From positions 310,001 through 374,000 of the forward strand of contig NZ_SJKD01000008.1 in assembly GCF_004331485.1 (NCBI RefSeq): a stretch of 64,000 nucleotides of DNA, written 5' to 3'. The notes below the pieces were generated by a model, which did not search any database, was not told where the DNA came from, and saw only the letters and a list, made by a program, of their open reading frames with translations. Source of the DNA: Kribbella capetownensis (GTDB taxonomy: Bacteria; Actinomycetota; Actinomycetes; Propionibacteriales; Kribbellaceae). This document shows positions 42,735 to 51,885 of this stretch, in pieces. Both the position numbers and the translations under genes were made by a program. Every line of letters starts with the position of its first letter. Positions within the stretch are counted from its first letter, which is position 1.

Positions 42735-43652
42735 TCAGTGCCTCAGCTTGTGCGTCGTGAAGAAGGCGCCGATCAGCTCGTGCGCCTCGAACGTCTGGGT
42801 GACGTAGCCCGGTCCCGAGGTCGAGTCCGACCCCGGCCAGGAGTGCCCGCCATCCGTGACGGCGACGTGGACGACATCGGCCTTGCATCCCTTGTGGGTG
42901 AACTTCAGTACGTCGTCGCCCTGCTGGGACATCCGCGGGTCCTGGTCGCAGTGGTCGCGAACGGACCAGTCACGAACCCAGGTCTGAACGCTCGGCAGGT
43001 CGCGCTGGCCGTCGCCGCCGTACGGGATCGTGGTGTCGCCGGTGCCGTGGATGTCGAGCACCGGAACCGGGCGGCTGGGCGCGCAGCGCTTGCCCTCGAT
43101 GTAGAAGGCGCCGGAGACCGGAGCGATCGCGGCGATCCGGTCGGCCATCTGGCAGGCCAGGATGCCGGTGAAGCCGGCGCCGTTCGACTTGCCGGTCGCG
43201 TAGACGGCGTCGGTGTCGACGCAGAGCTCGCCTTCCAGCTTGTCCAGCAGGTCGGCGGTGAACTTGACGTCGTCGACGCCCTGGGCCGAGTACGGCGCGC
43301 CTTGCCAGGCCTGCTTGTCCTCGTCACCGATCACACCGTTGGGGTAGGCAACGATCGCGTCGAGCTTGGACAGGTCGGAGAAGGCCTCCGTCTGCGCGCC
43401 GGTCTTGCCGCGGCCGTGGTAGACGACGATCAACGGAGACGCCTTGCTGGAGTTGTACTTCGCCGGGACATGCAGGCGGTACGTCCGGGTGAGTCCACCG
43501 CTGACGACCTCGTAGTCGCCGGTGGAGACTGCTTGCTTGCCGCAACCGGTACTCCGGGAGTCTGTGGCGGCAGTTGCCGATGGCAACCCGATCGTCAGCA
43601 GGCCGGCGGCGATCAGGAGCGCGCCGAGCGTTTTGGGGCGTGAAAGGTTCAT
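42735..43652 (-). CDS. Secreted esterase, LpqC/feruloyl esterase-like
   Basis: 305 residues. Signal peptide of about 28 residues ending LPSATAA. Serine in ATGKSNGAGFTG, Asp in DIHGTGDTTIP, His in VTDGGHSWPGSD, as in the poly(3-hydroxybutyrate) depolymerase/feruloyl esterase family. HGRGKTG forms the oxyanion site. AGGAGG precedes ATG 43652. Acts outside the cell, perhaps on a plant aromatic ester or polyester. Confidence 0.87.
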   Translation of the reverse strand: MNLSRPKTLGALLIAAGLLTIGLPSATAATDSRSTGCGKQAVSTGDYEVVSGGLTRTYRLHVPAKYNSSKASPLIVVYHGRGKTGAQTEAFSDLSKLDAIVAYPNGVIGDEDKQAWQGAPYSAQGVDDVKFTADLLDKLEGELCVDTDAVYATGKSNGAGFTGILACQMADRIAAIAPVSGAFYIEGKRCAPSRPVPVLDIHGTGDTTIPYGGDGQRDLPSVQTWVRDWSVRDHCDQDPRMSQQGDDVLKFTHKGCKADVVHVAVTDGGHSWPGSDSTSGPGYVTQTFEAHELIGAFFTTHKLRH

Positions 43653-43737
43653 CAGGGGTGCCTCCTCGGGCAGGCGAGCGGGCAGGCTCGCGCCTGGACC
43701 ACCTGAGCCGGGGTCCAGTGAGCGGGGGTCTTTGGGG

Positions 43738-44532
43738 TCAGGCCGAGAGCAGTTCGTCGGCGAAGGCGGCTATGCGGTCGGCGGCCGTCTCGACCAGGAG
43801 ACGGCCGTCCTCGGCAGTGGCGCGACGGGGATCTCCCAGCACGCCACGCTTGTGGTACACGTCGAACCCGACGGACAGACGCGGTCCGTGCGCCTGCCGG
43901 GACAGCCGGGCCGGGGTGGTCAACTCGTCGAGCGTGGTGGCACCAGGCTCCAGGCGGTCGGCCTGGACGAGGTCGGGGGCGAGGTACAGCATCTGCGCGG
44001 TCTCGGCTTCACCGGAGTGACCGTGGACCTCGCTGACATCGACGATCAGGTCGGACACCACGGAGGTGATCGGTGTCCACGCGAAGGTGAGGTCCTGGCG
44101 GACGTACTCCTGTGCCAGGACAGACAGTGCAGCATTGTTCCCGCCGTGGCCGGTGATGACGAGAAACTGCCGCCAGCCGTGGTCCTGCAGACTCGCGATC
44201 ACATCCCGCAGCACCTGCATGAAGGTTGCCGGGGACAACGACACGGTCCCGGCAAAGGCCATGTGGTGCGGCGAAATGCCGTACGGAACGACCGGGGCGA
44301 TCACGGCGCGACCGGCCAGCCGTTCGGCCACCCGATCCGCGACGCCGACGGCCCGCACGGTGTCGGTGGCCATCGCCATGCCGCCGCCGTGCTGCTCCTG
44401 CGCTCCGACCGGGATGATGACGAGCGGAGAACGGCGTACCGCTTCGGCCGCCTCGTCGGTCGTCAACTCTGCCAGTCTTCGGAAACTTCTCGCCGCCTGG
44501 TGACGCTTTTCTTCCGGAAAGCCGCCGGTCAT
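43738..44532 (-). CDS. Creatininase-family amidohydrolase
   Basis: 264 residues. Zinc or manganese amidohydrolase fold: VGAQEQHGGGMAMATD (Glu, His, Asp ligands), YGISPHHMAFAGTVSL, ITGHGGNNAALSVL, HSGEAETAQML. Could act on creatinine, a cyclic amide or a modified peptide. No mycofactocin genes are near, so it is not MftE. ATG 44532 overlaps the stop of the GntR gene (ATGA), which presumably controls it. Confidence 0.88.
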   Translation of the reverse strand: MTGGFPEEKRHQAARSFRRLAELTTDEAAEAVRRSPLVIIPVGAQEQHGGGMAMATDTVRAVGVADRVAERLAGRAVIAPVVPYGISPHHMAFAGTVSLSPATFMQVLRDVIASLQDHGWRQFLVITGHGGNNAALSVLAQEYVRQDLTFAWTPITSVVSDLIVDVSEVHGHSGEAETAQMLYLAPDLVQADRLEPGATTLDELTTPARLSRQAHGPRLSVGFDVYHKRGVLGDPRRATAEDGRLLVETAADRIAAFADELLSA

Positions 44533-45218
44533 GACAGCTCCGGCGCGGCTCGGACCGCCGTGCGGATGTTGGCGAGATGCTGCCGGGTCAGCTCCTGCGC
44601 CGCCTCCGCGTCATGCTTCCGGACCGCGTCGGCGATCGCGCGGTGCTCCTCGTGATCGCGCTGACGGTTGTCGTACAGCTGCCGGATCTGCTGTTGCTCG
44701 CGCACCCTGACCTTCAGCAGCGAGGTCAGCACCTCGGCGAGCAGCGGGTTGCCGGCCGCGGCGGCCAGCTCGACGTGGAAGTTCAGCGCGAACGCCGGGC
44801 CGCCCGGTGGGACGAGGGCGTTGGTGACAGCAGCCTCGAGCCGCTCGACGTTCTCCGGCCGGGCGGCGAGCGCGGACTCCCAGGCGATCGCCGGCTCGAT
44901 CACCAGCCGGGCGCTGATCAGCTGCAGGACCGACTCCTTGGTGATCGGCGGACGGTGCGGGTTGGCGAGGATCAGGTTGTTGATCGTCGGGCCGACGTAC
45001 GTCCCGGACCCGTGCCGGAACTCCACCGCACCGGTCGCCTCCAGCTTCCGCAGCGCCTCGCGCACCGTCGGCGTCGTGATCGCGAACTTCTTCGCCAGCT
45101 CACGCGCGGACGGAATCGGGTCGCCAGGGCTCAGACGACGCTCCCAGATGATCTGCAGGATCGACTCCGTCAGTCGATCGGACAGACTGGGCGGCACCTC
45201 GGCTGCTGAGTAAGTCAC
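44529..45218 (-). CDS. GntR/FadR-family transcriptional regulator
   Basis: 229 residues. Winged helix about residues 12-75: LTESILQIIWERRLSPGDPIPSARELAKKFAITTPTVREALRKLEATG, then GSGTYVGP. C-terminal FCD domain includes FALNFHVELAAAAGNP and DHEEHRAIADAV with the metal-binding His set. GTG 45218 lies only about 7 bases from a -10-like box, so the message is near leaderless. Likely autoregulates and controls the creatininase-esterase-AbgT genes. Confidence 0.9.
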   Translation of the reverse strand: MTYSAAEVPPSLSDRLTESILQIIWERRLSPGDPIPSARELAKKFAITTPTVREALRKLEATGAVEFRHGSGTYVGPTINNLILANPHRPPITKESVLQLISARLVIEPAIAWESALAARPENVERLEAAVTNALVPPGGPAFALNFHVELAAAAGNPLLAEVLTSLLKVRVREQQQIRQLYDNRQRDHEEHRAIADAVRKHDAEAAQELTRQHLANIRTAVRAAPELS

Positions 45219-45224
45219 AAACTG

Positions 45225-45254
45225 ACTAAATCACTTAGCCTTTGCCGAGGTCAA
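45225..45254 (-). promoter_or_regulatory. Promoter and overlapping operator of the GntR gene
   Basis: On the minus strand TTGACC (45254-45249) is followed after 18 bases by TTTAGT (45230-45225). CTAAGTGATTTAG, with CTAA/TTAG half sites, overlaps the -10 box. An 8-bp palindrome CCGAGGTC-AA-GACCTCGG (45246-45263) covers the -35. Confidence 0.5.
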
Positions 45255-45633
45255 GACCTCGGAGCTCGGGCAGCGTGCGTACGCCGTTCACCCGGACACC
45301 GGTGACCGTCGAAGGGGTTCCTGATCAGCCGGACGTCAGTCTGTGGTCGGGACAGGGGTCATTCCGAGGTCTTAGGCCAGGCCCGCGTCGTGGACGACGA
45401 TGGCGAGTCGGCCCTGCCCTGACCCCGGACGGGCCGTCGTCTGCAGTTGCGTCATACCCGGTCTCTGTCCGGCCGGGGCGTGGACTTACAGGTGCAGTCC
45501 AGAATCTCTCACGTGTGGTCCGGCAGCGCACCGGAATTGACACCGCGCGCACAGTCGGCCGCCGCTCGTTGACCGGCCGGGGTACGGCGCACCTACGGTC
45601 GCGGAAGACACCGCAGCGAGAGAGGCAGGACGG
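45255..45633. other. Gene-free stretch
   Basis: No convincing gene on either strand. The cupin promoter must lie here. A short minus-strand stretch near 45375-45415 reads RLAIVVHDAGLA then stop, vaguely like the end of a NarL-type regulator, but too short to call. Confidence 0.5.
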
Positions 45634-46104
45634 ATGACCGACATCGGTGAGCGCAGCTACGTGCTCGGGCAAGGGCTCCGGGCAACCATTCTCACCACCG
45701 GAGAGGAGACGGGCGGGAGGCACGATCTCAGCAACACCTGGCAGCCGGCCGGCGAGATGACGCCGCTGCACCTGCACACCCGGTACGAGGAGCGGTTGTG
45801 GGTGGTGTCGGGTGGCCTGAGCGTGTGGGCGGGTGACGACTTCGTCGAGCTCCGGTCGGGTGACTTCCTCCGGATCCCGATGAACGTCCCGCACGCGATC
45901 CGTAGTGGACCGATGGGCTGCCACGCCCTCCACATCTCCACGCCGGCCGGATTCGCCGAGCTGATCGCGCGCTCCGCCACTCCGGCCCGCCTCGCGACGC
46001 CCGACACCGAGATGGACCTGGACCTGTTCATGGCTGTCACCACCGAGCTCGGTGACGTCGTCCTCGGTCCACCCGGCACCCTCCCCACCGATCAGCCCGC
46101 ATGA
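45634..46104 (+). CDS. Cupin-domain protein
   Basis: 156 residues. Cupin motif 1 is HLHTRYEERLWVVSGGLSVW and motif 2 GDFLRIPMNVPHAIRS, giving the His-His-Glu-His metal set. Single-domain cupins act as dioxygenases, isomerases or sensors; this one is not assignable. GAGAGAGGCAGGACGG precedes ATG 45634. Tail overlaps the convergent glycosyltransferase gene by 13 bases. Confidence 0.85.
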   Translation: MTDIGERSYVLGQGLRATILTTGEETGGRHDLSNTWQPAGEMTPLHLHTRYEERLWVVSGGLSVWAGDDFVELRSGDFLRIPMNVPHAIRSGPMGCHALHISTPAGFAELIARSATPARLATPDTEMDLDLFMAVTTELGDVVLGPPGTLPTDQPA

Positions 46105-47366
46105 TCGCCGGACAGCTCCTGCTCGACGACGTCGGCTGCTTGTTCGGGGCCATTCTCGGTTCGCAGGAGATCGCCGTACGCACGGGATCTGGCGGCGTAC
46201 GTCGGATCGAGAACCTGGGTGAGGCAACTGGCCAGGCGGGAGCGATTCAGCGAACGGAAGGGGAGGCTCACGCCGAGGCCCAGGCTGCTCAAACGCCAAC
46301 CCCAGAAGGGCTGGTCGAGGAAGACGCTGACGACGACCGACGGAATGCCCGCGCGCGTCACGGCGGCGGTGGTACCCGAGCCGCCGTGGTGGACCGCCGC
46401 CACACATCGCGGGAGAATCTCGTCATGGTTCAGGTCCGACCCGGTGAGGAACACGTGATCCGGCAGCTCAGCGGAATCGACGCCGTAGTCGGTCCATCCA
46501 GCAGCAACTAAGCCTCGTACGCCGAGTTGCTCGGAGATCGCCATGATGTCGTCCAGCAACTGCCGCGGCTTCGGCACCGGCATGCTGCCGAAGCCGAAGT
46601 ACACCGGAGGTTCGCCAGCGGCCAGCCACCCGCGCAGGTCGGCAGGCAGCTCCGCCTCGCCCAGCGCCGATCGCAGGGTTCCCGAGGCGAGCGCAGGTCC
46701 GACCAGATGTTGCCCTGGGCCCCAATCGGATGGACGTGGGACCAATCTGGGACTGTAGGCGTGCAGAGCCGGCAGCTCTCCGATCCGTAGCCGCCGGTCG
46801 ATCGGCGCGACGCCCAACTGCCGGCAGAGCCTGTCGATGCTCGGTTTGGTCTGCCGCCAGAGCAGGTTGTCGAACGCCGCGAAGGTGAGACGGTTCACCC
46901 GGCCGACGCGGAAGTCGCGCACCGGACCGGCCAGACTGGCCCACTCCGCGGTCGGCGTCATCGGCGCGCACAACAGGCTGGCCGCCGGCCGCCCCGTCAC
47001 CTCGTGCAGGGCGGCACCACGCAACGCCATCCCGAGGGTCGACAGCATCAGATCGGCGCCGTGCGCCACCTCGACGGCAGCGTTGGCGATGGACGCGTCG
47101 GCCCTGCGCTCGTCGGCGGTGACCCGTCGTACCAGCGTGGAGATCTTGCCGTGGGCAAGGATCTCGCGGGCCTCCTCGGAGTTCAGGAACCGACCGACGT
47201 CGAGGTCGGTCGACGTCACCGCCAGTCCTGAGCGGGCCGCCCACTCAGCCAGGTCGGCGTTCACGCACAGCTGGACCGAGTGGCCGCGGTCGCGCAGCAC
47301 CGATCCGATCGCCAGAGCGGGCTGGATGTCTCCGCGGGTGCCGTGGGCAAGCATTGCGATCTTCAT
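46092..47366 (-). CDS. UGT-type glycosyltransferase (sterol/macrolide-like)
   Basis: 424 residues, GT1 fold. N-terminus MKIAMLAHGTRGDIQPALAIGSVLRDRGH binds the acceptor; the donor signature includes PPVYFGFGSMPV and AAVHHGGSGTTAAVTRAGIPSV. Resembles UGT51/macrolide glycosyltransferases that decorate sterols, lipids or antibiotics. No sugar-nucleotide or polyketide genes nearby, so it may detoxify a foreign compound. ATG 47366 chosen at the conserved N-terminus; 40 bases downstream of the AraC gene, perhaps controlled by it. Confidence 0.88.
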   Translation of the reverse strand: MKIAMLAHGTRGDIQPALAIGSVLRDRGHSVQLCVNADLAEWAARSGLAVTSTDLDVGRFLNSEEAREILAHGKISTLVRRVTADERRADASIANAAVEVAHGADLMLSTLGMALRGAALHEVTGRPAASLLCAPMTPTAEWASLAGPVRDFRVGRVNRLTFAAFDNLLWRQTKPSIDRLCRQLGVAPIDRRLRIGELPALHAYSPRLVPRPSDWGPGQHLVGPALASGTLRSALGEAELPADLRGWLAAGEPPVYFGFGSMPVPKPRQLLDDIMAISEQLGVRGLVAAGWTDYGVDSAELPDHVFLTGSDLNHDEILPRCVAAVHHGGSGTTAAVTRAGIPSVVVSVFLDQPFWGWRLSSLGLGVSLPFRSLNRSRLASCLTQVLDPTYAARSRAYGDLLRTENGPEQAADVVEQELSGDHAG

Positions 47367-47406
47367 GCGCCCAGCGTCGGCGCATCCGGGCCGGGCGGTC
47401 GTTGCC

Positions 47407-48384
47407 CTACAGTGCCAGGCGATTGCCGTCCCACGCACCGTGGACGGTGCGATACTCGGCCGGCGGCAGCCCGAACTGCAGCTTGAAGACCCGGTTGAAG
47501 TGGGCCGGACTGGTCAGCCCCCAGCGCGCGCCGATCGCCGCGACGGGCCGGTCCTGCAGGCTGGGATCGAGCAGGTCGCGCCGGCACCGGTCCAGCCGCC
47601 GCGACCGGATCAGCGCGGCGACGCTCTCACCGGTCGGCTCGAACAACCGGTGCAGGTAGCGCAGCGAGATGTGGTGGGCGGCGGCGACCGCGGCCGGCGT
47701 GAGAGCCGTGTCCGCCAGATGGCTCTCAATGAAGCCACGGCATCGATGCAGGAGGGCACGCGTGCGGGTCTCGACAGGCAGTGTGCGCTCTTGGTCCAGC
47801 CGGGCTGCCAGGCCGACGTTCACCAGGTCGAGAATGGCGGTGCCGATCCGCGCTCCGCTTGCGCCATCGTCGGCGTCGAGGTGCTCCGGCAGCTGCCGGA
47901 CCAGGCCGGAGACCAGCGCCGCCGTACCGTCCGAGCCTGGGATGCCGACGCCGGTCAGGTCCGCCACCCGGTGTTCCGGCAGCGGGCTCAGGGCCTTGGG
48001 ATAGGAGAGCATGACCGCCCGGCGCTCGGAGTACGCGCAGTGCAGCGGCCGGGAGAGATCGCAGATCCCGATGTCCCCCGGGGCGAAGCGGGCAACACGA
48101 CCGTCCTGCTCACTGACCGTGAGGCCCTCGGCCTGCACGAACAACGCGTAGCGCCCGGGGTCCTCCCTGCGCGCGTGCGCCGCGGTCCGGGTCGCCTCGC
48201 CCGGGCCGGATCGGGACACGGCCACCTGGAGCGGACCGACCGTCCCGATCAACAGCTCGTCCCGGTCGTCCGGTCCGTCGTCCAGCCGCAGATCCAGCCC
48301 GCCGAGACACCCGGCCACGACCTCGTTCCAGTACGCCGCCCGCGTCGCCCTGGGCTCGGCGACCGCCCTCAGCAGAGTCCGCAT
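47407..48384 (-). CDS. AraC-family transcriptional regulator
   Basis: 325 residues. The N-terminal AraC-binding-like domain has RYALFVQAEGLTVSEQDGRVARFAPGDIGICD. The C-terminal HTH_18 has ALTPAAVAAAHHISLRYLHRLF and PVAAIGARWGLTSPAHFNRVFKLQFGLPPAEYR. ATG 48384. Upstream of and on the same strand as the glycosyltransferase, a likely target. Confidence 0.9.
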   Translation of the reverse strand: MRTLLRAVAEPRATRAAYWNEVVAGCLGGLDLRLDDGPDDRDELLIGTVGPLQVAVSRSGPGEATRTAAHARREDPGRYALFVQAEGLTVSEQDGRVARFAPGDIGICDLSRPLHCAYSERRAVMLSYPKALSPLPEHRVADLTGVGIPGSDGTAALVSGLVRQLPEHLDADDGASGARIGTAILDLVNVGLAARLDQERTLPVETRTRALLHRCRGFIESHLADTALTPAAVAAAHHISLRYLHRLFEPTGESVAALIRSRRLDRCRRDLLDPSLQDRPVAAIGARWGLTSPAHFNRVFKLQFGLPPAEYRTVHGAWDGNRLAL

Positions 48385-48443
48385 CCCCGCAGTTTGTGCA
48401 CACGGACGGCGTACCTGCAACCGTGTTCCCCGAAAACCGGACG

Positions 48444-50282
48444 TCAGGCGGTGACCACGATCGGGGCGCCGTTCGAGGTCAGCGACCAGTCGGTGGTGTG
48501 GAAGGTGGCGGGGTCGACGGTGCCGGTCGAGGTCACGTAGTCGATCATCAGCTGGCGGATCTCGACCTGGCGGTTGTAGACGACCGGCGCGGTCGAGACG
48601 TGCGGGAAGTTGCCGCCACCGGACTGCCGGTAGTTGTTGACCGCGACAACGAACTGCTGATCGGCGGCCACCGCGGTCCCGTCGTACGCGAGGTCGGTGA
48701 TCCGGGAACCGACCGGCTTCGCGATGTCGATCTTGTACGTGAGCGGCTTCGTCAGGCCGCCCATCACGTCGTAGTTGTAGTCCGGCGTCCCGCCCGGCGC
48801 GGTCGGGGTCGGCGCGTTGGTGACCTGGTCGGACGGGAACGGCCCGGCGCCGGTCACCTGCTTGAAGTACTGCGCGGAGAACTCGAGGTAGGCCTGGATC
48901 TGCGCACCGGTCATCGTCACCGCGAGGAGCGTGTTGTCGAAGATGTAGAGCCCGGCCAGGTCCCGCACCGACACGTCACCGGCCGGGATGGCTGCTTCCC
49001 GGTTGAACGGTGCCGCGATGGCCAGCACCGGCAGGTCGGCCTGCGGCGTACCGACGAGCGCCTTCGACACCGCGTCGGCCTGGATGAAGTTCACGAAATC
49101 GAGCGCGGCGGTGTCCTCCCACGGCGCGGTCGCCGCGGACATCGCCGCCGTGCAGGTGCCGATCTTCGAGTTGACGTACTCGATGACCTTGTCGTGGTCC
49201 TTCTGCAGTACGGCGACCACCTCCGGGTCGGCGTCGACGGTGTTGGCGTTCAGCACCTGGCTGTGCCGGCCGACGACCTTCCAGCGGCCGCGCACCTTCT
49301 GCAGGTCCAGGTCGAACAGCGACAGTCGCATGCCCCACTTGAGCGGCTCGCTCAGCACGACCTGCTCGCCGGTCGTCTTGTTGGTCACCAGCCGCTCGGG
49401 GATCTCCAGATGCGCGTGGCCGACCAGTACGGCGTCGATGCCCGGGACCGTCTCGGCCATCAGGGCCGACGCGTTCTCCGGCACCGGCAGGGCGTCGCCG
49501 TACGACGAGGACAGGTCCATGCCGGAGTGCGCGGACACGATCACCACGTCGGCGCCGGCCTTGCGGACGCGCGGCACCCAGATCTTCGCCAGCTCGACGA
49601 TGCCGCCGAACTTGACCTTGTTCTCGACGTTCGCCTTGTCCCAGATCGCGATGCCCGGGTTCGTCAGGCCGAGGATGCCGACAGTGATCGGCTTCTCGCC
49701 CGGCACGTGCACCCGCTTGAGCGCGTACGGCGGGAACACCGGCAGCCCCGTGGACCAGTCCTGGGCGTTCGCGCCGAGCAGCGGGAAGCTCAGTTGCCGC
49801 TGGAACTTGCGCAGGATGTCGAGGCCGTAGTTGAACTCGTGATTGCCCAGCGCGGCGGCGTCGTACCCGATCTCGTTCATCGCGGCGGCCATCGGGTGGG
49901 TGTGCCCGCCGGTGATGGGCTCGATCTTGGCGAAGTAGTACGCCAGCGGAGTGCCCTGGATGGTGTCGCCGGCGTCCAGCAGCAGCGGGCGCGGCGCCCG
50001 GCGCTCGGCGGCGACCCGGTCCCGGACCGCGGTGACCAGGGTGGAGATCTTGGCCAGGCCGATGTCGTTGTGCGCGGCGTCGTCGTACTCGGCGTTCTTG
50101 AAATAGTCCCAGTTGAAGACGTTGCCGTGCAGGTCGGTGGTGCCCATCACGGTCAGCCGGACCGTCTTGGGATCGTGACCCGCGTACGCCGGTACCGCCT
50201 GGAACCCGGCCGCCGCCAGCGCCGCGGCGCCTCCGATCACCGTTCGCCTCGTCATCGTCGTCCGCTCGCCGCTGTCCGTCAT
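48444..50282 (-). CDS. Secreted bifunctional 5'-nucleotidase/2',3'-cyclic phosphodiesterase
   Basis: 612 residues. Tat-like signal MTRRTVIGGAAALAAAGFQA with twin Arg. Metallophosphatase domain: MGTTDLHGNVFNWDY, LLLDAGDTIQGTP, ALGNHEFNYG, IVSAHSGMD, LVGHAHLEIPE bind the two metals. The C-terminal 5'-nucleotidase domain has SGGGNFPHVS and NVYNY-like substrate contacts. Recovers phosphate and nucleosides outside the cell. ATG 50282 taken; ATG 50255 would start at the Tat motif. Confidence 0.92.
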   Translation of the reverse strand: MTDSGERTTMTRRTVIGGAAALAAAGFQAVPAYAGHDPKTVRLTVMGTTDLHGNVFNWDYFKNAEYDDAAHNDIGLAKISTLVTAVRDRVAAERRAPRPLLLDAGDTIQGTPLAYYFAKIEPITGGHTHPMAAAMNEIGYDAAALGNHEFNYGLDILRKFQRQLSFPLLGANAQDWSTGLPVFPPYALKRVHVPGEKPITVGILGLTNPGIAIWDKANVENKVKFGGIVELAKIWVPRVRKAGADVVIVSAHSGMDLSSSYGDALPVPENASALMAETVPGIDAVLVGHAHLEIPERLVTNKTTGEQVVLSEPLKWGMRLSLFDLDLQKVRGRWKVVGRHSQVLNANTVDADPEVVAVLQKDHDKVIEYVNSKIGTCTAAMSAATAPWEDTAALDFVNFIQADAVSKALVGTPQADLPVLAIAAPFNREAAIPAGDVSVRDLAGLYIFDNTLLAVTMTGAQIQAYLEFSAQYFKQVTGAGPFPSDQVTNAPTPTAPGGTPDYNYDVMGGLTKPLTYKIDIAKPVGSRITDLAYDGTAVAADQQFVVAVNNYRQSGGGNFPHVSTAPVVYNRQVEIRQLMIDYVTSTGTVDPATFHTTDWSLTSNGAPIVVTA

Positions 50283-50406
50283 CGTCCGCCTCACCTGTCG
50301 CCGTGTCTGCTGGCAGTCTCGCCGTCGCCGGGGTCTCCGGCCCGGGGCACACGATACGGCGACACGCCGCGACCCGATTTCGGGCTGAACCTGACGGCAC
50401 GAGAAG

Positions 50407-51210
50407 ATGCCGGACATGACCAAGCCGCCCGGCAAGCTCCTGCCGTTGGTCGCCGCCCTCCTCTGCGGTGCCGTCCTCGCCCAAGCCGCCAAACCGTCCG
50501 ACCAATCGGTGACCAGTGCCGCGCCTGCCGTCCAGACGGCCGCGCACGCACCGCTGAACGTCCCGGTCAAGGCGCGGCCGACGCCTCCGCCGAGCCAGCC
50601 CGGGCCGAAGAAGCACCAGTCGCGGGAGCAGCAGCGGACCACGGCTCCGGCGGACGACTGGAACCTGACCGGTCACGGCAAGGTGCTCTACCTGACCTTC
50701 GACGACGGCCCGCAGCCCGAGTGGACGCCGAAGGTCCTGCAGGTACTGCGCAAGCACAACGCGAAGGCGACCTTCTTCGTGCTCGGCATCCAGGTCGCGC
50801 AGTTTCCCGAGCTGGTCACGCTCGAACGCGCGGCCGGTCACCACGTCGGCAACCACACCTGGGACCACAAGACCCTGACCCTGCTGCCGGACGCGAAGAT
50901 GCGGCAGGAGATCACGTCCGGGGTGAAGTCGAAGTGCCTGCGCCCGCCGACCGGCGCGACGAACGCCAAGATCGAGGCGACCGCGGCGGCGGTGCACCAG
51001 CGCCAGGTGCTGTGGGACGTCGACACCAAGGACTGGACCAAGCCAGGCGTCGCAAAGATCGAGCACGCACTGCTGGCCGGTGCGCGGCCGGGCGCCGTCA
51101 TCCTCATGCACGACGGCGGCGGCAACCGCTCCGAAACCGTCGCCGCCCTGGACCAGGCGCTGACCAAACTCACCAAGCAGGGCTACACCTACCGCTCCCT
51201 GCCCTGCTAG
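50407..51210 (+). CDS. Secreted polysaccharide deacetylase (NodB domain)
   Basis: 267 residues. Hydrophobic signal or anchor (residues 10-28), a Pro-rich linker to about residue 80, then NodB motifs: YLTFDDGP (catalytic Asp and metal Asp), HTWDH (metal His), RPPTG, VDTKDW and LMHDGGG (catalytic His). Removes acetyl groups from peptidoglycan, chitin or similar. Tail shares CTAG with the opposing gene. Confidence 0.9.
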   Translation: MPDMTKPPGKLLPLVAALLCGAVLAQAAKPSDQSVTSAAPAVQTAAHAPLNVPVKARPTPPPSQPGPKKHQSREQQRTTAPADDWNLTGHGKVLYLTFDDGPQPEWTPKVLQVLRKHNAKATFFVLGIQVAQFPELVTLERAAGHHVGNHTWDHKTLTLLPDAKMRQEITSGVKSKCLRPPTGATNAKIEATAAAVHQRQVLWDVDTKDWTKPGVAKIEHALLAGARPGAVILMHDGGGNRSETVAALDQALTKLTKQGYTYRSLPC

Positions 51211-51842
51211 TTGGAGCGGTTGACTCTGGTGGTGCCGCCGGAGAAGTGCTGGAGGGCCTGGTCGATGACGTGGACCGGCTGATCGAGGGCCTTGACCAGG
51301 AACAGGCCGGTCGGTCGGAGCAGCGGGTTCGGTTTGACCACGGTCCGCACTGACGGCTGGTCCAGCCCGCGGACGCCGGCTGTGGTGGCGCCCACGCCCG
51401 GCGCCAGGTCGAGCTCGAGCGTGTACTGCCCGAACAGTTTCTCCTGACGGAAGCCGCGCACCGTCGCCCACGGCAGGACGACCGGGTACGACGCTCCTTC
51501 GCAGGCCAGCTCGAGCGCGCGCGGAGTCATCCGCATCGCGATCGGCTGCACGTCGTTGGCGGCGTACCAGCGTTGCCGTTCGGCGATCAGCCGGAGCGCG
51601 AGGACCGTGCTCAGCACCAGCGGGATCATGGCCACGATCAACAGCAGCGCGAACGGCCACAGCCCCGATCCACGGAAGGCGATCAGCGCGACCAGCGCGG
51701 CAAGGATGCCGACGGCACCGATCGCCAGCGTCACCCAGGCACCGCGGCGCTGCACCTTCCGGACCAGCGCACGCCGTTCCCGCACCGCCTCCCGATCGAT
51801 GCCGACGACGAAGGCCTGCGCATCCTCCCGGTGCTCGCTCAT
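51207..51842 (-). CDS. Membrane protein with PH-like domain
   Basis: 211 residues. Two membrane helices (residues about 35-56 and 62-85) then a bacterial PH-like domain: NDVQPIAMRMTPRALELAC, YPVVLPWATVRGFRQEKLFGQYTLELDL. The family is common in actinobacteria without known role. ATG 51842, 43 bases after the hmgA stop on the same strand. Confidence 0.75.
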   Translation of the reverse strand: MSEHREDAQAFVVGIDREAVRERRALVRKVQRRGAWVTLAIGAVGILAALVALIAFRGSGLWPFALLLIVAMIPLVLSTVLALRLIAERQRWYAANDVQPIAMRMTPRALELACEGASYPVVLPWATVRGFRQEKLFGQYTLELDLAPGVGATTAGVRGLDQPSVRTVVKPNPLLRPTGLFLVKALDQPVHVIDQALQHFSGGTTRVNRSN

Positions 51843-51885
51843 GCCCCAACACTCCCATCCCGGCGGGCCGCCGCCGACACGGGTC

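Noticed and set aside
43738..44532. Mycofactocin creatininase MftE
   Set aside because: No mycofactocin precursor, radical-SAM or partner genes nearby; the neighbours are a GntR regulator, an esterase and AbgT.
45370..45420. C-terminal remnant of a NarL-type response regulator
   Set aside because: Only about a dozen residues (RLAIVVHDAGLA) fit; too short to separate from chance.
46092..48384. Natural-product gene cluster around the glycosyltransferase
   Set aside because: No polyketide, peptide or sugar-nucleotide genes; a cupin and an AraC regulator alone do not make a cluster.
48396..51353. Very long open frame opposite the 5'-nucleotidase gene
   Set aside because: Arg/His/Val-rich translation typical of a high-GC antisense shadow; the opposite strand has clear metallophosphatase motifs.
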